A DNA stretch of 64,000 nucleotides, from contig CM055092.1 of NCBI GenBank assembly GCA_029204225.1, forward strand, positions 29,066,359 through 29,130,358, read 5' to 3'. The position numbers were made by a program, and so were the translations under genes. Under the pieces are notes generated by a model, which saw nothing but the letters and a program-made list of their open reading frames with translations, did not search any database and was not told the DNA's origin. The DNA is from Diphasiastrum complanatum. Its lineage: Eukaryota; Streptophyta; Lycopodiopsida; Lycopodiales; Lycopodiaceae. This document shows, one piece after another, positions 1-12,500 of the stretch (position 1 is its first letter; every line of letters starts with the position of its first letter).

Positions 1-31
1 AAACAGAATCCATGGCTTCCACCTGGATTCT

Positions 32-2250
32 GTGCTTTCGGTTTACGAAAAAGCACCAGCCGAGTCATCTCACCAGGCCTCAAGTTCTCATAGTCGTCGT
101 CGTCCACGCAGCGAGATCATAATTCTTGACTCGCCTTCCGCGTCACGACGTCGTACTAGGCATACCTCGTCAGCCGCGCTTCCACCCCCTACTATTGTTC
201 GCACTGAACTTCCCATTCCCCTCGCCTCTGATGCTTCCCTCGCCTCTGCTCCCATACAAGGACAGTCTGTGACCATTGGGCCTACCATTCCCATCACAGC
301 TGCCCAGGCCGCCTCACCCCCGCACACTGAAGCAACCTCACCCAACACGCAGTTCTTCATGGATATGTTCGATGATTCCGACCCCCTTGGGGCCATCGAA
401 ATCTTTGAAATGCCCCAGAGCTCAACCCCAATCCCCTGGAAGAGGATTCGGGCATATCCATGAAGCTACTGTTGGTGTCGAAGATGCCAGTCAGCAACCA
501 CCCACACAGGGTAGCCCAGTCACACTTCGGGTCGACACAACTGTCAAGTCACCAAAGCAGTTCGACGCCACAGTGCCTGAAGGGTTTGAAGACGAGGACA
601 TTTTTTAAGAAGAAGAGACTTTGACACCTATTCCATGCCAACCACGGACAGTACCATCAGGGTCTCCTGTTGCTGCCACCTCCACGACTGTCGATTCTGG
701 TGATGCTCTTGGGTTAGTTTCAAGCCTTGGACAAGTGATACAGTCTATGATGGATAAAAAAAAAGGAAATGGAACAGAGGATCTCTGTTTTAGAATCCGA
801 AAACACTTTGATCAGCCAAAAAATTGTCCAACTGGATCGAGAGGTGAAGATAGCCAAGAAACATGAAAAAAAGGCTGAAAGCGAAAAGACATTGGCCCAA
901 CAACAAGCTGATCGCTTGGAAACCTACATCAGCTCCCTGCAAAATGCCCTGACAACCGCACAGAATCAGGTAGATAAGGCAGTGCAAGATGCCAAGCAAC
1001 AGGTGCAGCTGCTGAAGGGGCAATTACAAATGGCCGAACAAGATTGCACACGGCTTCAAGGTGAATTGGATGCGACCACCCTTGAGCGTGATGCATATCT
1101 ACAAACACAAATACCCGATCATCCGGTCACACCAACGGAGATTGCATATTTGTTCAAGAAAGTGAAAACATACAAAGTGGCCCTTCAGGGATTCCAAGGC
1201 CGCTTTGATAGGTTCAAAGGAGCAGCTTCAACTGAGTTAGAAAAGGCAAAAGAGACCATCAACGCCTATGAAAAAGTCGCCGCTCAAGTGTTGGAAGCCG
1301 GACCACAAATCCCCGTCCCGGTCATGCCGCAATTCTCCCCTTCGCGCCAAGAAGCTGTACAGATGGATACAGGGCTTGATTCGAGCATGTACCAAGGGGG
1401 AGCTCCAGATCTAGCAGATCAATCGCCAACTATACGGGCAGTACAAGCGGGTCCATCCTCATCAAGGACAAGCCATTTATTCAGAAGGCCCATCAGCGTC
1501 GAGGACCAGATCCAGACCTTCTTAAAGCAGCATCCACATGAGTCCTCGCGTGGTAGATGGGTTCTCAAATCTAAGACCTCCGAGATCGAGGCTGGCAAAG
1601 AATTGGACAAAATACCTGCACTGGGAGAGTAGCCGGCATGGAGAATCACAGTTTTTGAGAAAACTCCGGAATCAATTAGAAGTTACGTCGCCAGCCCTCG
1701 CCAGTTGCGGGTAGATCCTTATTACGTGCCAATGCCGCAAAGACAAAAATGAAAAGATTTGGGATTGGCTATGGATAAAATCACCATCCATACGCCCAAT
1801 TGGCCAATCATTCACCAGCCTTACAGCTGGAATATTTCAGTGGATTTTCACCGGGCCTTACAGGCATATCAGAGAGAGTATGTCCACTCTCCGAATCCAA
1901 CAGTGCGACAATCGGCAATGCTTGCAAAAGATCTAACTCTGTTGGCGTCAGTGGCAACCAAATGGGACGATTGCCTTCCTGCCCTGGCATTTGATCCAAA
2001 TAAGCTGATGGCCTCAAAGCAAATCAAAGATCGGCTGCCGATTGCTCGACTGTATTTCTGTGCGGCTATGATGGGAGGCTCTTGGGAATCCCGCTTCACC
2101 TCATGGACAACTTCCAAGTGGATTGCCGGAGCCCACCGTTGTTTTTTGCCGCATAATTTGGATTTCAATACTGCACGCCTTGACTTTATGGAGAAGGTGC
2201 AGTATCATTTAATCAAGATTCGACGCGAAGCCAATAAAAGTTCCCAATAA
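32..2250 (+). pseudogene. Coiled-coil accessory ORF of an LTR element, copy A (decayed)
   Basis: This is a long decayed coding region that I cannot assign to a named family. The N-terminal part (32-608, two frames) is rich in Ser, Pro and Thr, with an Arg-rich patch. From 769 to 2250 a single frame runs with only two internal stops (TAG at 1630, TGA at 1750). It encodes a long Gln/Lys/Glu coiled coil (about 769-1290), a linker, the motif HESSRGRW (about 1540-1560) and a helical C-terminal domain (about 1770-2235) with the landmarks WN-VD, PTVR, KWDD, FDPNK, IARLYF and FMEK. The C-terminal domain recurs at 48482-48970 and the coiled coil plus HESSRG at 4254-4890. The ORF ends about 50 bp before a purine-rich tract and an LTR start, so it sits at the 3' end of an LTR retrotransposon. 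It could be an extra ORF of a non-autonomous Gypsy; its function is unknown. Confidence 0.6.
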
Positions 2251-2286
2251 TTGCATATTGCAGGTGTCGTGGGACCGCCACCAGTT

Positions 2287-2300
2287 TTGGTGGGGGATAC
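2287..2300 (+). other. Polypurine tract before a 3' LTR
   Basis: A G-rich stretch (TTGGTGGGGGATAC) lies directly before an LTR that opens TGTTGGAGGG. It is the expected plus-strand priming site of the element carrying copy A of the coiled-coil ORF. Confidence 0.5.
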
Positions 2301-2900
2301 TGTTGGAGGGTTTGCGGAATTCAAGGCAACCTAATCCTAGTTAATAAGTGAGAGGGATTTGGCACCCTGCATGTGTAAGTCCAACCCAATGATCACATAG
2401 TTATTTGATTAATTAGAATGTTAATAAAAGGACTTTAGGCCTTTTTGCGGGACTTTTAATGTCGCAGGGCCTAAATGTCAAGTTAGTGAATAAAGTTGGG
2501 TTTCCCTCCAATTTTGATGGTTCCCACACTTTTTTAAATTTGAATAAAAAGAGAGGCAAGACTGGACCAATAGGATTCGGAGGCCAGGGTCCTCCTCTCT
2601 ACTATAAAAAGGGACCAACTTGAGTTGCTCCTCATGTTCATTTCCTCATTTCAATAAAGCAAATTGGTTCTCTTTAGAAATGGATTGATGAATGTCCTTG
2701 ATCTTCCTCTCTTCTCCTCCATTTCTCATGCTTTCTTTGGATTTTGTTGGATTTGATCATTATTGGGATTGTTATTTCTTATGCTTTTTGTTAAGTTTCT
2801 ATCATTTTTGTGGATTTAGGGTTAATGGAAGTAGGGTTAATGGATGTAGTGTTAATGGATGTTAGTGTTAAATCCTCCATTCATGTTGAAATCTGAACTA
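2301..2900 (+). repeat. 3' LTR of the element carrying copy A (right end uncertain)
   Basis: The segment opens with TG after a polypurine tract and contains a TATA box (TATAAAAA, 2603-2610) and an AATAAA at 2653-2658, the normal U3/R layout of a plant LTR. The stretch 2815-2875 repeats a unit close to AGGGTTAATGGA. I could not find the CA end or a second LTR, so the right boundary is a guess. Confidence 0.5.
2603..2610 (+). promoter_or_regulatory. TATA box within the LTR
   Basis: TATAAAAA lies about 45 bp upstream of an AATAAA signal inside the LTR that starts at 2301, fitting an LTR promoter. A GA/CT-rich segment precedes it. Confidence 0.45.
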
Positions 2901-3239
2901 TACTATCGCTCTCATGGGAACGAACCTACGCGTGACAACTAATTCCATCTCTTTGATGCTAGATTGACTAGATCTTGGATTCAGGTTAGGCAAGGAAAGA
3001 AACCCACTACAGGGTCTTATGTATATACCTGTGCAGACGCTTATAGATAGATGATTTGAAATCGAACCTAATTGAAAAAGAAGACCGTAGTAATAATCGA
3101 TGCTACAAGATGTACATGTTATCTCCGTTAGTGATTAAATACTAGTATCCTCTTCGAAGTAGACACCGGTAAACAGTATGCTAGTAGCTTGACAGACGCA
3201 TGAGTGATAAAAACTAAACATGCAAGATTTTGAGTTGTA

Positions 3240-3815
3240 ATTCTTGTATCATAGAATGAAAACACAGTTATTTATCGTTGGGACTTGTAGGTGGCCTTTC
3301 AAAAAAATAGTTGAATATACATTCTATCCATCGCTGCATAGTAGTGCTTATTATGTGTTATGAATAGCAAAAAAATCATCATTTCCATATATGTGCAATG
3401 GTGAGTTGATCATCACTAGATTTGAAGAATGCAAACATACTTTTGAAGCTACAAAAAATGTATGCCACATGACCATCGCTGGCATGCGGTCAATATTATC
3501 AACAAAAGTTTATGGAGATAAGCACTTAGTCCCATCGCTAGTCCATCGTTGTGGACAACGGACAGCTTTCAATCAAATAAAGAACAAAAAAAATTGCTTG
3601 ATCCATCGCTAAAACATCGGACCATATTATCTTCTATGTAAGCCATTTTTGTGAGCATGCTTCACTGTTGGTCCAGCACTGTGGATAGCGAGTTAGTTTA
3701 TCACAAAAAGTGCCATAAGAATGGAATATGATCCATCAATGGTCCATCACTAGAGATTGGATCATCAATCCATGCATAACCACTCAAAAGATACTACAAA
3801 CCTTATTGTGTAGTG
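3240..3815. mobile_element. CACTA-like transposon end with CCATCGCT subterminal motifs (putative)
   Basis: The motif CCATCGCT or a close variant occurs repeatedly (near 3330, 3473, 3534, 3545 and 3602, inverted near 3690, degenerate near 3730-3750). The block ends with TTGTGTAGTG at about 3804-3813, the reverse complement of a CACTA-type terminus. Dense short subterminal repeats ending in CACTA are typical of the En/Spm superfamily. A possible partner end (CACTACAGGG) is at 3003, but no matching 3 bp target duplication was found, so the left boundary is open. Confidence 0.35.
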
Positions 3816-4140
3816 AGGATATATCCTACTCACACAACAAAGCAAGCTCTCTTAACATAAATAGATGAATGCATCAATAGGAAATCACACAAGATACATA
3901 CCGTATAATAGAAACTAACAAACTCAAGCTTGATAGGGTGCCCTCTTTGCAGTGGGCAGATCTCCAATCTCTCTTCTCACCATATTGTAGAGAAGCCTTC
4001 ATTGAGAGCAGGTGATATATAGCGGTCCAAGAGGAAGCTTTGTAGAAGGACCCTTTTGGCCAATTTTGGTGGGAACTTTTTGAATAGTGCCATAAATGCT
4101 TTGGTTGGCAAAGGCTTAGGATTGTGATTTGATCAGGGAA
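3816..4140. other. Noncoding spacer
   Basis: AT-rich noncoding DNA between the CACTA-like block and the minus-strand gag/coiled-coil fragment. I see no gene in it. Confidence 0.4.
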
Positions 4141-4253
4141 TGTGCCTTAACATAAAGAAGAGTCCATGAGAGAGAGAGAGAGAGAGACTCTGGTGGTGGT
4201 TGGAGGGCGGGGAGTGCTTGCAGCTCGTTTCCTTTGATGGTCTGGGCTGTAAA

Positions 4254-4890
4254 TTAGATCTGCCAGCTGCCTCTTGAAGACTCGTGGAGATATTTGGATA
4301 GGAATTCGTTGATCTTTTTTTCCACGGACTTGGGGTGTCTGAAGACCCGGCTCGCAGATATAGAGCACAAGCCTCGTGATGATGACACTTGTCCTTCTCC
4401 TTGGCTCTGGCGGGGGCCCGTGTCTTGGCCTTGGTCCTGCGCGTCTGCTCCAGTATCGGGAGGCCCTTGGTCTTGCCCGCCTGACCCTTGATCCTGACTT
4501 GTGTCCCCTGCTGTCTGCTGGCCTTGATCTTGGCTCATGCATGCCTGTGAAGCATCAAAGAGAGGTGACATTGGAATTACCACCGGGGTTGGGTGAGCCT
4601 TCTGTTCCTTAAACTGCTGACAAGCCTTGAGGGCTTGTTTGGCCTGGGTGAGCTCTTGAGTTGCGCTGGCTCGGTACTTGTCGAACTCTGTTTGGTAGTT
4701 GTTCAAAGTTTGACTGTAGACCTGCACCTGATGCTTGAAAAGATTCATCTCTGCTTGAGAGAGTGGCCTCGAGTCAGGTGCGGGTTGAGCTTACCAGAGA
4801 GTTTTTCGCTTTGCAGTGCTTGCACCTCCACTCCCAAGCGTGTGTTTTCTGCTTCATATATCTGGAGTTGCGCCTGCCATTGGGACGGCC
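4254..4890 (-). pseudogene. Coiled-coil accessory ORF, copy B, fused behind a Gypsy gag
   Basis: Reading the minus strand, a coiled-coil segment begins near 4890 and continues to 4254 after a stop and frame change near 4750-4780. It aligns by eye with copy A: both have a helical FDKYRASATQEL / FDRFKGAASTEL block, then a Gln/Asp/Gly- or Ser-rich linker, then a hydrophobic VFRHPKSVE / LFRRPISVE block and HESSRG-W. The C-terminal domain of copy A is missing here. It lies immediately downstream of a gag fragment of the same element (4890-5546), with no protease or polymerase between them. This suggests an internally deleted or non-autonomous LTR element in which gag was joined to this ORF. Confidence 0.6.
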
Positions 4891-5546
4891 CCTGGCTTTC
4901 TGATGTTCATCTATGGTTTTAAGCGTAAGAATAGAATCCCTATATTGAGAGATGTATTGGGTTATAGAGACTTGTCCATGACCAACCTTTCCCAGGCCTC
5001 CCACGTCCTATCAAGTTCATTGGCAAGAAAGAACTCTCATAGAAAAGCTTCCTTGAAAGCCTTCATGACTAGGGTATCTGCCCGCCAGTCTCTCGTAGGT
5101 TCAGACACCACTTGTAGGCCATGGGAAGGACAAACTAGCTTCTAGGGCTTGCAAGTAATTAGGGATTTGTTTCAATGCATAAATATATCTTTATTTGCTT
5201 AAAAAGATTTGAAGTATATATGTATATCTATCTTTTCCTTTCTCATTAAAAGTTGGAGACTTTAAATCGTTGAATATATTGGGCTTTTGTTTGCTATCTC
5301 TCGACTTAGTGAGAATTGCGAGAGACACTGGCAACTGGGAGGTACTAGGAACTGAAACTGGAGGAGTAGGGGTAATCGAAGAATCCTTAACTAAACTGTA
5401 AAACAAACTTTCAATATCAAGAAATGACAGTTTGTACTCTTCATCTATGTCCATTTCACTCTTTCCTCTCTGAAACAAATTGCTTCTTCTCCCAACTCGT
5501 CTATGGCTCTTCCTGGGAAAACTGGATTATCCTCAGGAGTTGTCAT
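4890..5546 (-). pseudogene. Ty3/Gypsy gag fragment, minus strand
   Basis: The minus strand from an ATG at 5546 starts MTTPEDN and follows the same order of blocks as the intact gag at 24553: DELG-EA, a TSQLP linker, F-DLK-PTFN, ILQ-FLSKW, EASLS, WEAWERLVMDKSL, QYISQYRD, DEHQKARG. Several frameshifts and stops break it (near 5480, 5190, 5060 and 4960). It clearly belongs to the Gypsy family at 23.3-27.5 kb. At about 4890 it passes directly into the coiled-coil ORF copy B. Confidence 0.75.
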
Positions 5547-7650
5547 TTTGAAGTTCGAATACGGAGCCAAAATGTGAAGCAAATTCAAAAAGAAAAGGGT
5601 AAGAACTTAGCTCAAGATGAAGCCCACTCACCAAGTTAAATACCGAAGATATTCCCTTAGCTTCGCTTCGAAAGGTTTCAAAAATATTGGCAACTTAACA
5701 GCTTCACCACACTCCTATATATCCTCGTTCCTTTGTGGCACCTTATTGGAACAAGCTTCGAATTGTACACACAAAATTTCAAATTGATAGAAAGATAAGA
5801 TGACTTCCACTTTGAAACAATTTGATATTGTTTGGTTGCTTCTAGAAGTGCTGAAGCTATTGCATGGAGTGATTTTTGGCTTGCATATAGTCAATTCAAA
5901 GTCAAAGGTAACATGCAATATGGTGGAAATGGATAGCAAACAAGTAGGTGCTCTTATTAAACTTTTAGCAGAACTTAATTCTCAGAGGACATTCCCAATC
6001 AACTTCATGCATGCATGGGAAATCCTTCTAGGATTGGCAAGCACAATAGCGCTAAGGTTTATATAGTATGTGGCGATTTATATAAATGTAGCTCTAGCTT
6101 GAGTATAACGAGAGAATCAAAGATTCAGTCTGCATGAAATGTGAGTGGCAGAGATCCACAATTGTATGATAATGGTTTGTATGAGAAGCACTTAGGCCAT
6201 CGGTTGGAAAGACAATTTCTCATATAGGAGATGGTTTCTCTTTCTCATTAGTATTTTACTTTTCAAGATGTTGGAGAGTTATGTTGAATGTGTCTCTTTA
6301 CCTACTCATGTCACTACCCATTCCTTATAATTGTTTCCAATTGCAAGGTACACAGTATTTGCAATACATAATCGTTTGCATGTCAAAACTTGTAAATGTA
6401 ATGCACGTTGACGTTCAAGTTTAGCAAATCTGAAGTATTATGGTGAGTGTCTATTTGTGTCAAAAGTTCAATGCAAATGTGGTGACTTGTTGTGATAATG
6501 GTAGTTCTAATCCTTGTGATTTAACTTTCGTGCTAGTTGGGGCCCAATTCTTTTGTTTGGTGGAGATTAGGGTGTTCACTTCTTCCAAATCCAAATGTTT
6601 CGTTGGGCCATTTAGAAGAGGGATGGCTTCTACATTAGTCATGTTATGTTAGTGGGTTCCTGTGAAAAATTGTCAACTAGTTTGATTGTTTATTTGGCAA
6701 TTTTGAGGCCAACATGATATCACAACTTAGAGATAGGTTTATATTTGTCAATAAAGGCCTAAATAGTGTTTGTACTATTTTTGGCAAGTAGATAAGTCGA
6801 TGAGGTCGATTTGGACCCATTCTAATTGGCTAGATCAAATTTGGCTAAAGATCATTGATGAACTAAATGTGTTTGGATCTCTGATTTTTCACAGTTCCTA
6901 CATAGGGTGTTATGTTCCAACCGCCCAAGTGTGCAACCTCGCTCCTATGTTCCAAGAAGCCGAGATGGATTACCCCCTTAATTCTTAGCTATAAAATATG
7001 CACCACAAAAGAGAAATGTGAAGTGACATAAGCCACATTTTGAAATGCATAGTTGACTACCATTTAGCTTGCACTCAAGATAGTCCACACAACGTATCAA
7101 CTCACACATGTTGCTTTGCATTATATCGATGGAGCAGACAACATTAAACACTCAGAACATCGTTTATTCTACCATAAGAAATGTCAGCTCACATCTATCA
7201 ATGCAATCAATCAAAAAATTGCTTCATGTATCCATATGAGTTAGCATAACCATTCTTACAAACATCCAACATATCAGAAGTCAAGAAACATAGGATTATA
7301 GAAAAGTATACCACAGTCGCTTGAGCAATTTTTTGAACAATTATCCTAACAGCTACAACACCTCTCAAGCTTTCTTATGACTACCTAGCTATGGCCCTAT
7401 ATAAGACCACCTCTTGAATAACGCAACGCATGCAACACATCATGAAGAGCATGACTTCTCCTCCACTTTTTTGCATTCTATGCTAAGGAAATATGGCATG
7501 GCATGATAGGCAACTCGTTCATATTTTGAGGAGCTATAGGAAAGGTGTGAATTGCAACAATATTTTCCTTCCGATACATTCTACAATGTTTTTCTCATTC
7601 TATATGCAAGCATTTAAAACTCAATGTACAAAACATTGAAAAAACTTCAA
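5547..7650. other. AT-rich noncoding region
   Basis: Short ORFs occur here (for example 5800-6066 plus), but none has a recognisable domain or splice context. I see no RNA gene. It probably includes the leader of the broken Gypsy at 5546-5650 and then intergenic DNA. Confidence 0.4.
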
Positions 7651-7656
7651 ACATTG

Positions 7657-7781
<125 letters not shown>

Positions 7782-7849
7782 GCGCTCTTGCTCAATCTTT
7801 TGTTATAAATTAGAAACCCAAAGAAAACATCATGAAATAAAAATTTGAG

Positions 7850-9500
7850 AGGGAGTTTTGTTGCAAGATCTATAATAGAAAAATACTTCTTAAAATTAAT
7901 TATATGCGCATATGACCTTAGACTAGGAGTTAAAGTAATCCTCAAATGAAGTTATCATACTGATTGTTTGGGAAGTAAACATTAGGATTTTTTTGTTTTA
8001 GTAGTTAGCAGACACAAATCTTTATATATTCAAAAACATTAAGTATGCAATTTTTTTGGAACAAAACTGAGACATGGCTCTTACAATGTTGAAGAAAAAT
8101 ACAATTTGAAAATGGAGTGTTGAAGAGATGCCTTTGTGATTTCATCGCATAGAAACATTGTTCAACTTGATAGAACATAACATTGTAGAAAATTCTTTCT
8201 TAGCATTGCATGGAGGAAATTATCTCTTGGAGTGCGTGCACATACTCAATCTTTTCAGCATGCCCTTTGAGGCACCTTCAGATTTGCATCGAGCTCGAAT
8301 TCTTTCTTTTGCAAGATGGTTGTCAGCTCAGTCTATCATTCCATCTTAAATTTCTTGAAACTTTCCCTTGGGAACTTATGTTTTTGTCATCACCGTTCTC
8401 ACAAATTTTCTATCAATAAAGGCATCAAGGGTTTATGAAATCTGTGTCGACTGAGCTCCTCCCTTCGAATCAAAGTCTAGAGTTCAATTGAAGAGGAGTG
8501 CACATGAACATACAAGATATTATAAGGTTCCAACAACTTAAGTGGGCAAATTTGCCAGTACGTTATCACATCATTAGCATTTTCTATGCAGATAGACCTT
8601 TACAGTACCACATTCTGAACAGTTACATTCTGGAGTAAGATCCTCAAAGGTTAAGTGTGATGCATTGTGAAATACAACACATTCCAAAAATCATAACATG
8701 CAGAAGCATTTTCATACCTATGATCAAGATTCAAGTGCCTATCCTTTCTTCAATGCTGTAGACATTGGACAAACTAGGATTGAAAGTTGAAATGCTTCGA
8801 TTATATTCGAAAGGAAAAAAAACACTATCAAAATTTGTAGTGTATGATAGTACTTTTCAATGATAAACAAAAGTCATGTGAAAATAATATCAATCAAAGT
8901 GTATAAACATTGTGCAATGTCCTACCTCCACATTGTTGGCAACTAGAGTAGCAGTGAATTCCATGTTCAATACTATGAATGATGTGTTTCATATTATTTC
9001 CATGGAAATTATAATTTCCCAATAACAAGTACCAAGTTCAATAAACTGAAGAATGGATTAGCATGTTAGACTTCATACTTCTCTGTGACGAGACCTTCAG
9101 CCAACGGACAAATCACAAATACATTTCAACAGATTAAGCTTGTCTATTACAGTAATTTTCTCCAGAGGGTAATTTTGTATAAGCATGCAATGAGGAAGAA
9201 AACCAATGCACTACCTAACATGGATTTATAAAGCATGCCAGAGTAAGGATTGCCACACTTAGAGAATGGCAAATATTGCTATCAATATAAGATACCCACC
9301 CATTTTCTACATCTACATCCATCCTGACACAGCAGCAGCATGGAGTGGATGGAACTAAGAACTAGCAGTGCGTCCTGATCCAGTAAAACCTCTTGCAGCA
9401 ATCAATTGCGTGTACGTGTATCTGGCACCGCTATAGTACATGGAGAGCTCTGCTGATAAGAGCTTGTAGAGAATAGTCAGCCCAAAACTATTGAAAAACC
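7850..9500. other. Noncoding region downstream of the glutaredoxin gene
   Basis: AT-rich DNA, probably including the 3' UTR of the minus-strand glutaredoxin gene just below 9502. The plus-strand ORF 8158-8349 has no recognisable domain. No other feature was found. Confidence 0.4.
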
Positions 9501-9501
9501 C

Positions 9502-9557
9502 TCAAGAGCACATAGCTTTCTCCAGCACCTCCTTCAGCTGTCCATTTTGAAATGCTT
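9502..9557 (-). CDS. GRXS14: GRXS14 exon 3
   Basis: A 56 nt terminal exon too short for ORF prediction. It follows a TTTGGCAG acceptor and encodes [18 protein letters not shown] then TGA, matching the conserved C-terminal helix of GRXS14 proteins. Its first two bases complete the Glu codon split after exon 2. Intron 2 (9558-11805) is about 2.2 kb. Confidence 0.9.
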
Positions 9558-12500
9558 CTGCCAAACCATAGTAGTCAGTAAGAATATAAGGACTGAATTT
9601 TAGACAACTTTTACCATGAATTTCTTCAGAATGACTACCATGCCCAAAATATTCCATAAATCCTATGCTAAACTTCAGGCATGGCTAGGGCTACACGATT
9701 GTCGACACCTTATGATTAAAAACATATATGAAGTGTAGCTACTAAACACGGCTACCATCTAATAGCTACCAATATTTGATAACTGCTAATGACAAAATGT
9801 AACTATGATGGTGGTGATGGTATGCATGTATATGCTCATTATAAAATCATCAAATCAAATCCTTCTCCACTGAAGAATGATGTAATGGAGACTGCAGCTG
9901 GAGGTAATGTGTGCTGATGACGTCGTCTATGAGGTCTTTTGTGAAGTGTGTCTCCTCATGTCGATGATCCTACATGCAGCAGGAATCTGGGTGGTACGCC
10001 GTCTCACGTCTCTGTGTCGGGAGTCATCATCAACCTCACTATCCTCTGATTCTAGATCAAGTCATGACCTCTTGCGAGAGAAGAAGGATGTGATCTGGAG
10101 TTGTGTGTCAGAGTGACTACACTCAGCTGGCTGACATAGATCCTGTCGTAAAAGTAACATCTCTTTAATCATGAGTGCAACACAACGTGGATCCTCATAT
10201 GCTATAGTCAACCGTAGAGTGACTGGTGCATCTCGGAAAAGACAGCAATATCTCCTAATGATCTCATAGTATGCGCTGGACATCTGAATAAGAAGTGTTC
10301 CTCCGACTCTATCTCGGATAATGAGCACACCGGGCAAATCTGCTCCTCCAGAGAGAGAGAGAGAGAGAGAGAGAGACACACACACACACACACACACACA
10401 TAAAAAACGGATCTCCCAACCATGTCAATGTTGGCATAGGCTAGAATTCATAGTTCGGTCTCTTTTCTGACTGCTTCAGTTTAAGTCAGAAAAGCTGCAG
10501 GTACCCCAAAGTTGCCAGGGAACAAATTCCCACCACGAGGGGGGGATCCTACGTCCCCCCCCCCTTGCAGGTGCCATGGGTTCCCAGCCTGTTTCCTGAG
10601 CAGCTCAAGTGTCGGACCTATTTTTTTTGTCTCCTGGAAACTCATTAGTTTCCCCCTCCTACACCTGGTATTTTGAATTTCTGTGTCTGTTATCTATAAT
10701 TTCACTGCTCAAACTGTGTTCTCAAGGATTGACTTTTCAAATTTTTTGTTCTGTTTTTTTTTATGGCATCCCCACCACCACCCCCTACGAAACATTCCCA
10801 TCCTTGGAGGTCTGGGCATTCCCTATTTCGATTCCTTGGCAATTATACGTAGGTCTGATATTTTCCACAAGATGCCAACTCAATGCATATGAAGATGAAG
10901 TGAATAAAGGCAAAATCTAGTTTCCCTCTGAAACAAAGTTATTCTGGAAATAGATGTTGAATGCTTAATCAAATTAAAAAATGTAAGCCTCAAGAAACTA
11001 TCTTCAGGCAAGTTCCAAAAACAAATAACAACATTCTGTAAAATTTGTGAAGTAATAGCACTGCTTGGTAGTATGTCAAGGTTTCAGCTTGTGGGATTAC
11101 AAGAGCTGTGAATCAGAGATGGTGACAGTCCAAACTTAGATGCTGTGTGTGGGAAAGAAAGGGGTCCAAGTTAGCGAGCTGTTTGAGAGAATACCTGGCT
11201 GACATGATTGGAATCCTCCACGGACCACAACTTTGTTCTTTTAAGATTTTTGTCTTCTCACTTTCTGATTTTAAACATAAATGAGAGTTTCCATGACCTT
11301 TTTTCCAAGTTTCACATCGTTAGGTTCAAAATTCTTAAATCACACAGCCGTATATTGTTGTAAAAGCTTGAAATAGCAACGTTTATATATCATGCCAAAA
11401 TTACCACCCTTAAATTCAAACTGCACATTGCAAATCGGCGATTCTAAAAATGAATTGCGCTATGACCTGATAGATTGATCCTTACGTTATTGCAAAACAA
11501 ATGCAAACTTTGACAATGAAACTTTAAGCATGTTACAGCTTTTGGAACTTGACTCTGTTGCACGTTTGAAAACAAAGTTTAAGGACTCTCAAAAATGCAC
11601 ATCAAAACTGTGCCGCAACAGCATTTCTGCCTTAAACTCCGAGGAGCATTTTTCCGCACATATGCAGATACACAAACATGAACACGAATGCCCCTCAAAT
11701 AAGAGACTGTAACTGAGATGGGAAAGTTGGCACTTCGAGTTAAAAAAGTTAAGACTTAACTATGTAGCTTAGATAAGATTACGTTTCTGCATCAAGACAT
11801 CTTACCAAGCGTGATGTCACAACCACCAAAAAACTCTCCATCAATGTAGAGTTGGGGAAAGGTAGGCCAGTTTGAGTACTCCTTCAAGCCCTGTCTTAGT
11901 CCATCATCTTCGAGGATGTTTACAGTTTCATAGGGTACATTCATGGAATTCAAAATTTGCACCACCGTATTGGAAAAGCCACATTGTGGAAACATCCTAT
12001 TTCCTTTCATGAATAGGACCACCTTATGTTCTCCAAGAAACTTGTTTAGAGATTCTTTCACTTCAGGAGTTAACGCTGTCATCACCCACCACCAGATCCA
12101 CACACATTAATAGTACATCCAAAATCATGATATTTGTGACAGTTTGTTTGAACAACAAAAAAAGACTCAATTCAATAAACACTTACTTCATCGCAAAGTT
12201 AATTGGAGTTCTGGCTCTGAACATTGAGAATGAAGGTGTAAGTGACTTCAGCAACATTGTGCTTATTAAGAACTTTCTTGTGCAACCCTCATGATTATGC
12301 TAATGCCACGGTTGGTGTTCTCCTACTCTCCTTCTGCGTGCTCTTTGATAACTATGGTGTTTGCCTAATACTTGGCATGGTATTAGAGCAGTGATCCAAA
12401 AAACTGAAGGCCCAATTTGCAGCCATGGAAGAGCACTTGAGTAAATGCTTGACCACGTCTCTTGCTAGGCCAATCAGCCATTAAAGAAAGTGTTCCTGGT

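Larger units (their letters stand above)
9558..11805 (-). other. GRXS14 intron 2
   Basis: GT (GTAAGATG) at 11805 to AG at 9558 on the minus strand, about 2.2 kb. It contains a degenerate LINE-like fragment with an AG/AC microsatellite (10062-10400), poly-C and poly-T runs near 10555 and 10620, and otherwise AT-rich DNA with no gene. Confidence 0.85.

Noticed and set aside
2815-2875. Telomere-like AGGGTTAATGG repeats
   Set aside because: The unit is not TTTAGGG, and the short array lies in an LTR-like region.
5800-6066. 88-codon ORF as a small protein gene
   Set aside because: No domain, signal peptide or splice context; within chance length for AT-rich DNA.
12076-12103. Upstream Met (MWIWWWVMT) as the glutaredoxin start
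   Set aside because: It lies upstream of a good splice acceptor, is not conserved in the family, and would leave no transit peptide.
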